Counted from the first letter of the stretch, positions 1 through 14,300 are shown. The stretch is DNA of 64,000 bases from Crambe crambe (GCA_963924555.1 OZ004592.1:4340001-4404000), one strand, 5' to 3'. Made by a program: numbers and translations. Notes: generated by a model from the letters alone, not told the origin.

Positions 1-3000
1 AACCCCAATAGGTCTCCGTGACACATGTACTCCATCACCACAAATAGAGGGTCTGAAAATTGATCATAATCACATCACACAGTGTCATTTTGATAAGATT
101 TACTCTCAACTCACTTCCAACACTACAGACTCTGATGAGAGAGACGATATTCGGGTGCTCCTCAATGCCAGATAACATGTCCATTTCATAAAGTAGAGCT
201 TTCAAATCTTCCTCTGTGGCATGATCTTTTGAGAGGAAAGATTAAAATACCAAAATTAATGAATGAAGTACAGAAGACTATACAGAGGTCTAACCACCAC
301 ACAGACCATCTTTCCAAGGAAGTTTGTCAATCATGACTAGTTTGACCACCTTACTATGTTAAGTTTCTAATCATTCACACACCTGCTAAGGTCTTGACAG
401 CAACTTCACACGGTTTTTCTCTCAGACCCTTGGCCACTCCTTTGTAGAGCACGGTGAACTGTCCCGCTGCCAAAGTGTCTGACAGCTGGATATTCTCTCG
501 TGGGAATTCCCACTTGGGGTCGATGCCAAATGATGATGTCATGGGACTCAAGGGAGACGGGGGTAGCTCTGAGGTATTTTGAACGGCAAGGGCAGTGTAA
601 CTGTTGGGAACTGCTGTGGGCTGATTCACTTTGTCCTCTTCGCTCCACGTACGCTGCTGGGAGTTGATTTGATTCCTGAAAGAAGAAAGAATATTCTGTC
701 AAGACCAGCTTCTTATCAGTTCCAAAAACACATATATATACTGGTGGTCATGCAAGGAGAGGAGGGTGTGGCTATGCTATGTACACATGAGGTGTAGGCC
801 GAGGTACTAGTGTGGGACGAACCCTGTAATCGACACCACACTTACTTGCGAGCCTTGATGGAACAGTAACAGAATATTCCAATAATAGAGGCGATGACCA
901 GGAGTATAATTAGTCCTCCAACACTTGCAGCCACTGCTGCCACAATTGTCACTGGAAAAGCTGCATAGCATGAAATACATACGTAATAATATTTCTCATA
1001 TACTGTTTGTTTATTGTCAGTGTTTGTTTTGTTTGCTTGTTGCTATTGTTTGTTTGCTTGTTGCTATTGTTTGTTTGCTTGTTGCTATTGTTTTGTTTGC
1101 TTGTTGCTATTGTTTGTTTGCTTGTTGCTATTGTTTTGTTTGCTTGTTGCTATTGTTTTGTTTGTTTTATTGATCTCTTTCGATTACATATTTACTTCTT
1201 CTGCACATACCAATTTCAAACCTAGACCGTCCAGTTTCATCTCCGAGAACTGAGTTAGCGGAAGAACGGACTGTGACCTCATAATCTCCAGGCGACAAGT
1301 CTTCAAAGGTAGTACTGGCTCTTTGGTGATCAGATGGGAACATAACATTAGGCTTCTGTGTCACTATCACATCATTTCCAGCTCTAATGTTTAAACAAAA
1401 GTATCATTCAATTTTACTTTTGCTATAGTATCTATTTATGCATCTTACTGGTAGACTATCACATTATAAGAGAGAGTGATATTGATATCAAAGATGGGGC
1501 GAATCCAGCTGACAGTAACTCTCCCATCTTGCTTCATGACAGTGGGATCCTCAGGAGGGGGAGGAGGAGGCCCTGAGATCCGAGTGTTCTCACTGTCCCC
1601 CCCACGTGCGTTCGTGACATTGCAGGTGTACCTTCCTGTCAGGGAACTGTTGAGGGACTTGATGGTCAAGAGAAGGCTTCCGTTGGCAAAGTTAGTGGAG
1701 TGCACAGGATTTGAATCACTAATGGGAACAGGACGATCCTAAGGATCAACAGTAAAAATTTGCATGCTCAATATAGCGTTTGGAGAGAGGGAGGGATTTC
1801 ATTTGTTCGTCTGTTTGTGTTTGTTCATTTATGGGTATGCTTTATGGGGACACAGGAAGTTCAATTTCCAAACAGGTGAGTGGGGAATTCTCCAAAAGTA
1901 AGATAAAGTTATGCACTTGACTTCATACATGCACATACAGCAAAGCACTCAGCTGACTGATAACTGACTGACCTGCGTATCTTTCCATTCCATGGACACA
2001 CCCTCATCGCTCTCGAATGCATTGGACTGGATGCTACACAGCACTGTAGCCTGATGGTTATAGCGGGACACCACTACGGGCTTCACTGTGATCTCAGGAG
2101 GGTCTGGACCTGTAGCAAAAGGTATCACAGCATGATACAAATGACCTCAAAAAAAAATCAGTGCTTAGGGATGTCCTAAACTTTATGTCCTAAACCCTAT
2201 GTCCTAAACTTATGTCCTAAACCCTATGTCTTTATAAACTTCAATGTGTTGTATTAATAACTGTGCCAGACATATATAGTGCAGCGGAAGTGAATGACCA
2301 AATAGAAGCGCCTAAACTGCATTGTAACAGGAGAGGCTTTTGGAGTCACAATTCTCATAATGAATTCTATAGTAACACCAGGTGACTGTTAACCATGCAA
2401 TGGAATCATTCTGGAGGTCATTGACATTCCACACATCCTATGAGTGCACACAATGGGATGGGATGCCACAGCTTTATAACCCCATACCTCTACTCAACAC
2501 TTTACATGGGAAACCTTCCTCAGTTGCCTAACAACTAATCTCAGTTGCCTAACAACTAATCTCAGTTGCCTAACAACTAATCTCAGTTGCCTAACAACTA
2601 ATTGAGTCCAATTAATTCATAGCTAAAAGCAATATGCACAGAAAAGTAATGGGCTCTTATTAGCACTAGGGTGGTCTCTTATGGAGTGAACTGGTGCAAT
2701 CCAATGCTTTTATATAAGGCCCACCCTTCCCAGTGATTTGTAGTGTCATTACATCAGAAATGAGTTCCTATTTACCATTCACTAAGTATTGGCAACAACA
2801 AAACTATAGCTACCACTAAGTGTATGATCATAATTTTTTTTGAGTTAACACTTGTCATGGGCAGTTATAACTTATAACTTTCAGCAAGAGTAACTTTCTG
2901 GGTTCCTAGGAATTATACTTACTTCCCTTTTTCCTCCCCCACAGTGACCTATGAGCTCACCGGAAAGGTAACCCTACGTAATATAATCCATGCAGCCTTT

Positions 3001-6000
3001 ACCTAGGCAATCTATACAGCCAGTACAACATAAACCCTACACCTTACTTATGTCATCACAACTTCTGCCTGGTGACAGAATGTGATGCAACTTACATTTG
3101 TAGGCATGCATGCATGTCAAGGAAGTGTTAATGGTTCCCCCGGAGACATGCTCACACGATTCCTAATGATGATTCTTAGGGGTATCATAAATTATGATTT
3201 GACTTCATGGATGACATGGGTATTATGTTGTACATGGATTACATAGGTGTGGCATTGTACATGGATTATGTAGGTGTGAGGTTTACATGGATTATTTGGT
3301 CTCAGAGGAATATTCATCTTCCTTCCCCTCCCACTGCTGGTAGCAGCTATTGACAGCAGACACAGCAACTTTATTACAGCATATGAAAAAAGTAGCAAGT
3401 TCACCGACAGTCCGAGATCAAAAGTGGTCAATATCTCATTGCACATGTGCTAGAGGTGACAGTCAATAATTATACCCACATGGAGAGACAGTAATCGGGA
3501 TTACATTATAAAGCACTATTCTAGTTAGACAGTTAATTAATCAAATAATGTCCCTCAAACAATCTTAGTAACAATTAGTTAATAGTTATACATTACAATA
3601 TCAATATGCTGCATGTGTGACTACTCCAGTTGGGAAACCAATTAGGTTGGTAACCATGACACCCAATAGGGAAGCACCTCAAGATTATCATTCACCCTAT
3701 ACACACAGATGGACAGGTCAACCACAACAGAGCAGCTATCCCACAAAGAGTTTGAGAGGACACTTTCATCAAACCACACCAAATGAACTAAGTAGTAGTG
3801 GTTTTGTTTGAACAAGTTTAACCACATCATTATTATTATTATTACCTGGAAAGCTACACCACCACTGGTCCACACACCCTTAAGTGGTGCCTGCCATATA
3901 AGGAAAGTCTGTGAGCCTTAAATCTCTTTTAACTGAGCAGATCAAAATTTTAATCACTACAGGCAGGGGGTGAAAGTTCAATAGACTGTGCATTAGAAGT
4001 GAGATTTAGCTGTCAATGTATAATGTATGAATAGTTAACCATAAGTAAGCCAGCTGTAGAGACAACATCAATTTGGTCATGAGATTATAAATCAGGGTTT
4101 AATTCAGGATTTTACTCGAGGGGGGTCAAATGTCTAGTGAAAAAATTTGAGGAGGGGTAACTACAAACCAGTACATGTATGTGGAATTCTATGATAATTT
4201 TATTATAATTCCTAGGGGGGGGCAAGCCATCGTTCAGAGGGGGCAGAAGCCCCCCTCGCCCCCCCTTGAAATAACCCTGTAGATTATAGGTCAATAACAA
4301 AAAAGTAGTTACATTTTCCAGCACTGTGAGCTCTCTCTGCATAGTATAACATGTTTTCATTTGCACTGACCTCTGGTGAAAATAGTAAAATTGTCATCAA
4401 CAGATATTTTTGAAGCCCTGGCAAGGATTCGGTACCGGCCATTATCTGCCTTCCTCACACGACTGATGATAATTGTGAGGTTGGCTCCAATGAAGCTGAA
4501 ATTGATGCGAGAGTCGTTGATGGGTCTAAAAGTTCCATCCACTTCACGGAGTACTGTGACCGTCGGTCGAGGATACCCGTTTATGATTCTTGTGACTGAT
4601 AAGTTACTGCCAGTGTCAACATAGTAGGTGTCATTGCCGAAACTTATTTCAGGGGGACCTATATCACATGTCATCATACTATTAACCACTAGTTCATAGT
4701 AGTACTAAAGTCTATTTGCATTCTATTGCAATGGAAACACAGGAATTTCTATCGTTAATATTAATAGTAAGCTGATAAACTTGTGAACTATCCTTGAAAA
4801 ATTTACAGTTGATACTTGCTGCATATGAGTATGACATATGGAAATTATTGTTTCTCTAAGATCTAAGTGCTACCAAAGGGTGTAGTCACTACCTACCTTA
4901 TCCATGTAGCAATTTAAGACACTGATCTAGCTCACGCACCTTGAACTTTGAGAGTGGCATTACTGCAGCGGCCATCTCCAGCTCTGCCACAGAAATAGAT
5001 GCCAGCATGATGTGGTTGAACGTCTGGGATGATCAGAGAACCATCCAGATTTAGCATGAAGCCCCTGCAAAAGAGAGAGAATAAGTACTGCACAGTGCTG
5101 TGGCATAATGAATGATCTTACAGAATTGCACTCTCATTGTTCAACAAACTGGAAACAATTTGAAGTCTGGTGCTGTTGAGGAGTTTATATTGCCAAGTCT
5201 CAACTCCGTTGTCCTTCAGCATACAATTGAACGTGACATTTGTCCCAATTTGCACTGTTTTGTCCATAGGTAACACATCAAACATATCTGCAACAAATAA
5301 AGTAAACACTTTTCCTTCAGCAAGAGATTTTTTTGTAAAACCATATTTTAATTTTTTATTTTTAAATTTCCCCATACATGCAGTGTTTGAGACTACAGTC
5401 AGGGCCTACCTCCTGCAAATAATAACCCTTCCTCCACACAATTACCAAATTCCACTGCTTTTGAAGGCGCTAGTTCAAAGAACAGGGCCATTGCGAATAA
5501 TAATTGCCTTTCTTAATTAAAAATGTTGGCTTCCACACACAAAGTGGTCACTGCTGACCAAGAAATCATTTTTAAGGAGCAGCAGATGGTGTTATTTAAG
5601 TAGTTGTGACTGTAAATCACCACACTCTTGTCATGCATATCTATGCCACTGCAACACTCTTTGGTAGCTAACACTACTCGTAGTGGTTAGTGGAACAAGG
5701 GTACAGTATGCATGTAGGTGAAGTATTAACTTTCATGAAGAATTGTACTTATTTCAGATTAATTTAATCAATTTTATCTCATCAAGAAAAAAATTAGGAA
5801 AGAATGCAATGCCCTATCGGGGAATGTTCATCTAATCCTTATTGAGCATAATATTATCATAGGTATGATGAAAGAAGCTGTGAAGCTGACTATCTAATGA
5901 TCTTAGCTGCCATAAAAATGAAGCCCTAGCATGGTCTGTTTGTTCTTGGTTCCTAAATTGCTAAATTACATTCCGGTGGGCTCTTTCCCACAGTCTGAAG

Positions 6001-9000
6001 TGGGTCAGTAGGGTTTCAATGCTGCCCTCCCCAGAAAGGAAGGGCAAGCCATCTATGTCTATTTAAAGTAATAATTCACTTGAACTGGTTTATAATTCCT
6101 TGTGATCTGGCTTATAACAGCTGGACTTTATAGGATCACCATACCACGAAGGTATGCATGGTGTATGTATATTGAGGACTACATCATAGACCTTGTTTGC
6201 ATGATGAAAGAGTAAAGTTTCAAAACTATTTTTCAGAGAATAATCCCTAGCTATTCTCTGGACTATAATGAGGATCTCTAACTTGAACAAGTTTGTTTTT
6301 TGTTTTTAAATACATAGGCAAGTGCTCAAAAAGCTAGTGACTAAGTATGCAGTTAGTAGTATGAGTTAAGGTAGCATGTTGGTACCTCAGAGTCATATCA
6401 ATACCAGAACTCAAAGTTATTCATAGCTCGAGATATTTATAGCAACAAGTCGATGCAAGCATATGCAAGCATATGCAAGCTGCGTAGGTAGATAGTGTGT
6501 TATGACTCTGTCAACACTTCAGAGAACGTTTCATCACTTGACTGTTTCGACTTCGAAAAAACTCGGTATTATTTGTAACTGCCTCGTTAAGTGGAGCTAC
6601 CCCAACATCAAAGAGAGTAGATGTATCAGCACGCTGGCACAATAGTGCCCTATTGGCAGCACCACCCTTGTTGAAAAACATACACCACTCCATACAACCA
6701 TAACAGATGGTAAGGAAATTAGTCAAAAAATGTAGAACGAAAATCGACAATTCAATATTCCCTGCTTTGCGAGCACCAGCATTGATATCATCCCTACGGA
6801 ATGCAGACAATTTGAAAAACCACAACATGTACTATCGAATTTCTCAGGAATAATAACAGAATCCAGTGAAATTTGTTTCATATGTACTTTCAAAAAAAAA
6901 CCCTGACAACAATACTACATCAATACAGTTACTAAGTTCTCCTACGTGCATCATTATAGAAATTGATAAGATATCCACCCAAAGTTAATGGTCGCACACA
7001 TTGAAATCCTATATGACGTACACACATTGAAATCCTATATGACGTACTCATCACACACATGCATACACACTGACTGATTGAGTGGCACTGCATGTATGCA
7101 GAAGCACTTTGCAACTGAAACTTGATATCCTGTTGTTCCATTAGCCAACATGGAAAGGGTATCGGGGGTATCACTATCGAGGCCTTTCAGCACTACTCTT
7201 ACACCAATTTACCCTCCCCCGGCTCAAAACTAGCCAGAGGAAATAGCCTAGACTGTTCTATGTTATCCTGTAGACCAAGTTAGCATCAGGGACAGTTGCA
7301 TTAGGTGTGTGTGAGACTTATACCACTTCTTGTGCTACTCAGTGCTGCAACTGATAGGCTCAGTGCTGCAACTGATAGGCTCAGTGTATTTGATCCAAAA
7401 CTCTGCATAAACCATTCATAATTAGAAAGTTCTCACATAACAACACTGCCTTGTGCCTGACTTATAAAATACCCACTCACTTTATGATACCACATCCTTT
7501 TTCCAAGAGTTTGGATATGATCTAGTGGAAATATTTGCCCTCCATGTGTGTGCTTCCACTTCCAGACCCCTTTGACCAAGAATGCATATCCAAAGAAATA
7601 CTAACCACATAACAAAGACGTCTGGATAAGAAAACTACTAACCATGCTCTTAGGAAATCCCTACAGAGCATGACACAGAATATGAAGCACAGCTCTGTTA
7701 TAGCTAAATTTAATAGTGGTACTATCAAGAGTATTCCAATTACCAGTTCATAAGAAATTGCAATCAAAAATGCAGAGCAACCCCCACCAACACTGCATGT
7801 TCGCTGCATGGTTGCCATCCCATTCTCCAGTAATTTGCTCGAAGGCCTGTCTGTAGGCATGCATGATACATATGGACAACCGCATACCTATTTGCATTGC
7901 ATAAAAACCTCCTCCAAACTTAAACCGACCGGAGACATTCCTCTCACAGCAACTGATGATAAAATGTAGCTAGCTACTTCTAATACCTCGCATAACTCTA
8001 GCCAAGGAGACCAAGCAAAGGTTAAAGTTCAATTTTGACTGGCCATAAAAGGAGAGGAGAGGAGAGAGAGAGAGAGAGAGAGCTCCTACATTGGTAAGAT
8101 GCAAGCAGGATATTTACTCTTCTGATTAGTTACAGATAACCATATTAGCACTTAGCAACTCCTCCTACAGCCACCTGACACGTACACAGAAGGTAACAGT
8201 AATCTTTTTAATTATACATGTGGGATGACTCATACCTGACCACACCCACCTGTCATAATTATAATGAATATGAGTCACACCTTATCCCACCCACCTCATA
8301 GCCACCTGCCCTTGTCAGTGAGGCTATGAATTCCATTACTGATAAGAAACAAACATATCATTTTACTTTTTACTCTATGAATTGAATCCTGGCCTATAAA
8401 AAAAACTTTCTTGCTGATGGTAAAGATTATATTGGCTTTCTAACAAAACAGAAGCATGTGTGATCGACGCAACTATCTTTGTTTCCAATAGCAATATGCA
8501 CCATCAGATATTGCCTCAGCTCCTTGGAAGAAAAACAAGTCCTTTGTTGCAACACTCACAACATCTGCTACTTGGATGCTATAATCTCTTCTCGTACACA
8601 TTTGACCTTCACTTTTGTTACACAAGAGTAGAGTCACTACCACAAACAATTGCTCAATAGATGATTACCACTAATAAAGCATGCATCACCACCTGCCCAA
8701 AAACCAGTAGACCTACTCACTCCTCAATGGCCAATCCTGATTGGCGCTAATAAGCATCACATCACTTTCTACCATAAACCGGCACAGGTTGATTACAGAG
8801 TTTATTCCCTGTCATCTCAAAAATGTTCAACATCCTGGCAGAGTCAGCACAAACATTATTATCCCCCAATTTCACTTTTGGCATCAGGTACAAGGATGTA
8901 ACAATACATGAAATGGTTGCTTATGGAGCAGAAACACTGTGTGCTGGTACACACATGTTTCAGATGATGATGATTAGCAAATCACTTAACAGTACATAGT

Positions 9001-9700
9001 AGCACGTGCCTTAATCATCCCACTACCATAGCACTATTTTAAGAGAGTGATGTCACAGTAACCTTTAATAAATTAATTTAAGTTGATCAGTCACCCACCT
9101 AGTCAACAAATAATGACTGACCACAATCAAATTTAAGAAAGCTCTCCTCCTGTCTGGGAGTTTAGTGGGAGTCTCAGCACTACTAATTAATGACAATAGA
9201 CTAAACACAAAGAAAAAGTGCAAATGATGCTATAACTGCACGTTGGCAGTGCTATGAATTGCTGTATAGCAGATAGTAGTAAACACACGTATATACAGGC
9301 ACTCAACTCAACGTGCTAACAACGGTATTGACATTTCTTGTAAATAATTGACACCTTCTGCTGCTATAATGGCTACTGTCAGTGCCTTATATTGTGGTGC
9401 CACTAATGTCACACACACACGATTTACTGGAAAAAAATGTTCTGCATCAAGAATTTACTTGCTTGCACTACATACATAGTGTACTAAAAGCATAAATATC
9501 CCCTCATGATCAGGACACTTCAATTTTGTATCCCCCCATTGAAATAATAATATCAAGGACACATACTCAAAAGTGCATTAGAAGTTGCATTGCATGCATG
9601 TAAGGATCTACTCACCATCAGCTGGTTCACATGCGATGCCAAATCCAGAATACCCAAGCAGCTGCATTGCCAATAATACGAAGAGACTCGTAGTCATCAT
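1..9700 (-). CDS. Receptor tyrosine kinase with Ig and FN3 domains, partial (5' part)
   Basis: Membrane receptor kinase gene that runs off the left edge. Exons on the minus strand are 9700-9616 (signal peptide [20 protein letters not shown]), 5287-5122 and 5064-4940 (Ig 1), 4658-4371 (Ig 2), 2109-1973 and 1738-1449 (Ig 3, then start of FN3), 1383-1211 (rest of FN3), 960-846 (membrane helix IVAAVAASVGGLIILLVIAS), 675-383 (juxtamembrane and start of kinase), 225-115 (alpha-C region) and 52-1 (hinge, VVMEYMCHGDLLG). All junctions are GT-AG and keep frame; most domain borders are phase 1. The kinase entry WEFPRENIQLSDTLAAGQFT is of the FGFR/VEGFR type, and the VAVK lysine and EMDML glutamate are present. 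The glycine loop is unusual: AAGQFT where GxGxxG is expected. HRD and DFG motifs lie outside the window. Start: the first ATG of the ATGATG pair before a hydrophobic stretch. Role inferred: transmembrane signalling on an unknown ligand. The family is certain; the orthologue is not. Confidence 0.9.
1017..1160. repeat. Minisatellite, about 23-bp unit, 6 copies
   Basis: Tandem copies of TTTGCTTGTTGCTATTGT with small length changes, inside the intron between the FN3 and membrane-helix exons. The long open frames here come only from the repeat having no stops. Confidence 0.9.
2519..2602. repeat. Tandem repeat, 21-bp unit x 4
   Basis: Four nearly identical copies of CTCAGTTGCCTAACAACTAA(T) in the intron between Ig 2 and Ig 3. 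A looser repeat of GTCCTAAAC/TTATGTCCTAAACC lies just before, at about 2,171-2,230. Confidence 0.9.
4093..4279. mobile_element. Small inverted-repeat element with CAGGGTT ends
   Basis: Begins CAGGGTTTAATT and ends with AACCCTG, with G- and C-runs inside. The same kind of end (CAGGGTTTCATCTA / TAGATGAAACCCTG) bounds the clearer element at 44,159-44,387 and a 3' end near 25,238. Probably one MITE family. No clear target duplication is seen here. Confidence 0.5.
5288..9615. other. Large receptor-kinase intron; no further exon recognised
   Basis: A 4.3-kb intron between the signal peptide and Ig 1. It holds short direct repeats (24-bp pair at 6,990-7,050; 21-bp pair at 7,340-7,382) and an AG run at 8,051-8,082. 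Two minus-strand open stretches, 6,511-6,828 and 7,522-7,860, stay largely open in the duplicated copy (46,900-47,163 and 47,385-47,702). I do not recognise either, and conservation may only reflect recent copying. Confidence 0.5.
8051..8082. repeat. (AG)n microsatellite
   Basis: Uninterrupted AG dinucleotides after a short GGAGA run, in the first large intron of the receptor kinase gene. Confidence 0.9.
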
Positions 9701-11049
9701 CTCCAGCTCATACGCTCGATGATTTCCTGCATAAAATAAAGATATTAACAATAAGAACGAACCGCAATCTTCTGTTTACTCCTTACAACGGTCTCAATCA
9801 CCAATTAACACAAAGTTATGTCTACAAATCGACAAAGTGGTGCAACAAAAAAGCCGCAAAAATCGGCTTCCGACTTTTGTTGCCACATGCATTGGAAACA
9901 CGATCTCACAACGCACTGCCATCCCACATCTGACACCGATTGCCTCCAACTGGTTTGTGGTGGGCCGATTATCACAACTATACTTTCAAATGCTCACCAC
10001 GTTTACTTGCCAAAGTAACCAAATCTAACAATTTTGTACACAAACAACTGAATATTTCCCTTTGATTGGTCAAAATGTAGTATATACAATACTGGATATG
10101 TCTGGGATACCCGTTGGAGTCTTCAATTCTTCATCCAAAACAGTGTAAGCAAAGATTCTCAGAAGTCATTGTATTAGCAAGAGGAGAAGACAAGTGTGCT
10201 TTGAACCATGGCATTTCCTGCTAAGGTTGACAGTCAGAAAACTCTCTTTAAGGTGAATTCAATTCAAAATCATCCATCCATAAGGAGATGACACCCAGGG
10301 CATCACATGCTGAATACAGTTGAATAGGTCAGAGGAAACCAACTGTCCATGCATGCACCAAACCAGAGCAAACAGTCATTTCACCACTAAAGGCTTGCAT
10401 GTTTGTATTATTATTTTATCGCCTTAGACTTTGAACTCAAAGGCCTAGGCATAGCAACATCGCTCACATGCCCTGCATCAGTTACCATTGTCCTCAGTGA
10501 AAAAAGCATACATAGAAACACAAAGCCAAAGGTAGTAAGATTTGTAGGATTTGCCTTACAACTCCCACAAGAGTAATTATGTCCGACAACTACCTTTCAT
10601 GCAGACTTCCCAACATCCTACAGAGAGTCAGACATCAAAGTGAATCATGGATCAATCAAAATCATTAAAGGAACACATCAAAGATCAAAGCAAATTTCAT
10701 TCCCCATGAGTGGCAACAACTTTAACTTCAACCCACCTCTAGTCTTCCCAGGAACTGAGCAGTGACAAGAAGTTAGTTGCCTACCTTCTTAGTGTCATAG
10801 TGTTTATCAGCTCTTGGTCATGGTGCTTACTGGTGTTACTATTTCTCTCACTTTTGGCACTTTGTGGAATACAATAGTTACTACTTAGATTCTAGTGTGC
10901 TCTTATCACTACACACTAACTGCTACACCACAACAGACGAACAGTTATTATATCTCGTAACAACAGTAGTTATGTCTGCACAATGATATTATTCTCTCCG
11001 GCACCGTTACCCAACGTACACATTTAAGACATTGGCATTACCTACTCAC

Positions 11050-11160
11050 CTAGTCGAAAGGCGGCCCCGATTTCAGAAACTTGATTCTCTTTTAGCGTGA
11101 AGAGCTTAGTTCGTGACAAATACTGCACATCTTGTAGCTTGTACACACTTATAATGTGAA
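11050..11160 (-). promoter_or_regulatory. Probable noncoding first exon and promoter zone of the receptor kinase gene
   Basis: On the minus strand a strong donor (CTAG|GTGAGTAGG) ends a stretch without an ATG-led reading frame at about 11,050. The next matching acceptor is TTTTATGCAG at about 9,728, just before the signal-peptide exon. This implies a 5' UTR exon and a 1.3-kb first intron. The start of transcription is not visible, so the upper limit is a guess. It lies only about 230 bases beyond the stop codon of the upstream hnRNP M-like gene, in tandem. The duplicated copy at 45.8-52.7 kb stops before this exon, so the copy lacks this promoter. Confidence 0.45.
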
Positions 11161-11390
11161 GTAAACCGGATGCGAAATTTACCACATAATGCGCATGCAC
11201 AACGCGCGCGCGATTCAACGATCCAGGTAGTTTAGTCTAGTATAGTACTAGCTAGACGAACCGGAATTGATCTACGTAAATCTACGAAATATTAACAGGA
11301 TATCAACATCCATGAATATGAGTACATCATATTAATAGAAAAGTGGCAATAAAATAAGTAGATAAGTCCATGTACTGTCATAAGGGAAAG

Positions 11391-14300
11391 TTAGCCCATT
11401 CTGTCATAACGAACCTCCAATTTTCTGCCATCAATTTCATAGTCATTAAACATATCTACAGAACAGAAAGAGAAGCATCCAGAATCACATGTAACAATAC
11501 ACTAAACAATAGATATAGTGGCACCTCCGAATAATGGATATACTTGGGACCCAGCCTCTAATGATAGTACTTTTAGATTTTTTAGCTTTCAGAGTGTCTT
11601 TTATCGGAAGTTCCACTGTATGACCAGTTCAAGTAGTCATTACACAATGAGCAAGAGTAGTACCTCCAGGATCCAATAGGGGACATTCAGCAGGGACATA
11701 AGAATGAGTATAATCTTTGGCCAAATAGCTAGCTCCATAAATGAACCCAATGCTCATAACAAATCACAAAGCAAATACTGGAAAATTTTGAAAGCAACTG
11801 TGCTGTGATGTCATTAGTGTCTAAATAATCCTTGCCAAATTATAATGCCAGAAGCAGTATTTTGCTTAGCCTCCCGATATATCAATTTGAATGTTACTTT
11901 GATCTGCCTTTGGTCCTCTATATCATGTCCATAACTAGCACTGCAAGCCCAGGCAAGTTCAGTTAGTATCCAGGTGATACAATGAAGTCACCTCTTGCTA
12001 TTGGCCATCAAGCTCACTTATCTTCAGAGGCCAAGTCATAATAACTATATATGTATCCCGGCACTTATGGCCTTCCTAGCTGCCTCAGCTCTATCTATCT
12101 ATCCCAGATGTAACCTTTACCTATGGCCTTCCTGGCTGCCTCAGCTGTCTCAAACCAGATAACGGCACAGCCTTTGGAACGCCCATCAGGGCCTTCCATG
12201 ATGTCTACATGTTGCACACTTCCTGCCCCACGGAAGGTGTCCTTCAGGTGCTGCCATGAGGTGGAGTAGTTCAGCTGGAGAGAGGGAGGAGGGTAGAAAG
12301 AGAGAGAGAGAGGATAAGCAATACACCCATAGAATAACCATTCCTGCTTAATATGGTGTCATTACATTGGTATGTATGTATGCTGGTAGGCTTCCTTGGA
12401 TACAAGAACTGTATGGGAATAGAACTGCCGGTCTCTATGGAGAGGGAGAGCCTAACATTTAGAATGTCTCAAAGAAAAATTCCAATGTGGTCAAGCATCC
12501 CCTCAAACCTTCCCTAGCTTCCACCTCCTTTATCATCTTCTATATCCCTCTAATCACCTTCCAAAGCTATCCTATGCTACCCAGCATGATAAGTCTTTTT
12601 TAGTGGCAATTTTAGCGTAATCTATGATGTGTTTATGATGACTTGTGTGAAACCAGCTCTTTTGTTAAACTTGGCATAACATAAATGCACTCACTAAAAA
12701 GGGAAGAGATCCAAAATTTCTAGACAGACCTGTGCTATTGTATTGATAAGTATACAACTATATACTTTTTGCATACTGGTGTAGTACACACAATACTGGG
12801 AGCCAGAGACATAGCCTTAATTCAAATTTACAACCAGTCTCCAAATAAATGTTCCCTTGTACACACCTATTCTTTACCTATTCATACTAACAAAAGTGTT
12901 CTTTTAACAGGGACACATGGTTCCCATAACTGATTCCAAAGGTACTGGGGTTCTGTTGAAGTTATGAACTGTGGGTAAATCCCACAGTGGTAGGATGACC
13001 ATGTTGATGGGAGACTGTGGTGACACCAGTCAACACTTGCTGTTTACAGGTAAAGGGGAACATCTGAGCTAATAGACTGTGGTAACACAGTGTAGGAGAC
13101 TTTATAATTCAAGGTAAGATAACTAGTATGTATCTCAAGAGATGGAAAAAGTAAATATTAGGATGAAGAGGGACCCAATGATGATATTATGAGGGAAGAC
13201 AACTTCACATGTATTTCTTGAATGACGTACATTTAAGTAAATTGCATGTGAATATTGTCTTCCGGATAAGTTTCAGCTGCACTACTTTGACTTAACTTGT
13301 CCTTTGACTTAACTTGTCATCCCTAAAAATTGTGTCACAAATGTTTATCACTTGTAATGATTAATCCAACTACATGAAGTTCTTAACTAACAACAATGTC
13401 TGCGACTAGTCTGGATTGACACTCCCAAAACAATGACTCATAAAGGCTTAACTACAATTTAGAAGAAAAGTGATAAAACAAGCACCACAGCAGAGCACAG
13501 CGCCTACTTCAAACACAACACTTGTTAGATGAACAAGTAAATCAAACCAGTAAATCCCTATAGCTCCATAATGAGAAGATTACAGACAATAGAAGACTTT
13601 GTATGAAGGAAAAGGAAACCCTTTTTCATAACTATACAGGAAGGGACTTTGTATGAAGGAAAGAAACCCTTTTTCATAACTATACAGGAAGGACTAACTT
13701 AACTTCAACAACCATTCTACTGAGTGGCCGATTTAGTGTACAGCTGCTCCCCATCCAGAAAAATATTGAAGGGCATCTATACTAAGTAGGAAGAGAACAT
13801 AATTCTCTCCAAAAAGGGTATAAAAGTACTCCCTTCCCATATATAAATACTCCATGAGAACTGGACTGCCATACTCGGACTGGAATTTGCCAACATCAGC
13901 CACAGAGGTCAGCTATGACTGATAAGACCCACTACCACTAATATTAAATTTAACTAAAAATAGTAGGTTACAATTATCTCTAGACAGAACTCTGTCTGTC
14001 CCATCAGCAGTCAGAGTCATAAAATTAAGGTGAAGTCTGAGGATGAGGCAATAGCAGGTTTAGACCACACTGCCACACCAAAATTCACCCACTTACATTC
14101 CTGATAAACAATCTCCTATTGCCACCAATGCTGGACCCTGAACGATGGTCACTGCTATCAACATAAGAGGCACCTCCTCTCCTGTCTATGCTTCCCCTGC
14201 GCATGAAGCTGCCCCCACGGTGATCCCCAAAGTCCAATCTACTCGATGAGGAGGACGAATAGGGTTGCACCTCTGCTCCACGGCTATAGGAGGGTGGCGG

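Larger units (their letters stand above)
4671..10826. repeat. Segmental duplication, copy A (parent of 45,777-52,688)
   Basis: From TCATCATACTATTAACCACT (4,671) to CTCTTGGTCATGG (about 10,826) this segment aligns in order and direction with 45,777-52,688. It holds the signal-peptide exon, both exons of Ig 1 and their introns of the receptor kinase gene. The copies differ by point changes, small indels and insertions in copy B (hairpins at 46.5, 48.0 and 48.95 kb and a MITE at 49.76 kb). Confidence 0.9.

Noticed and set aside
1017..1160. CRISPR-like spaced repeats
   Set aside because: Units are contiguous with no unique spacers, and the window is eukaryotic.
925..1253. Three overlapping plus-strand frames rich in Cys and Leu
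   Set aside because: They are produced by the 23-bp minisatellite, which lacks stops in several frames.
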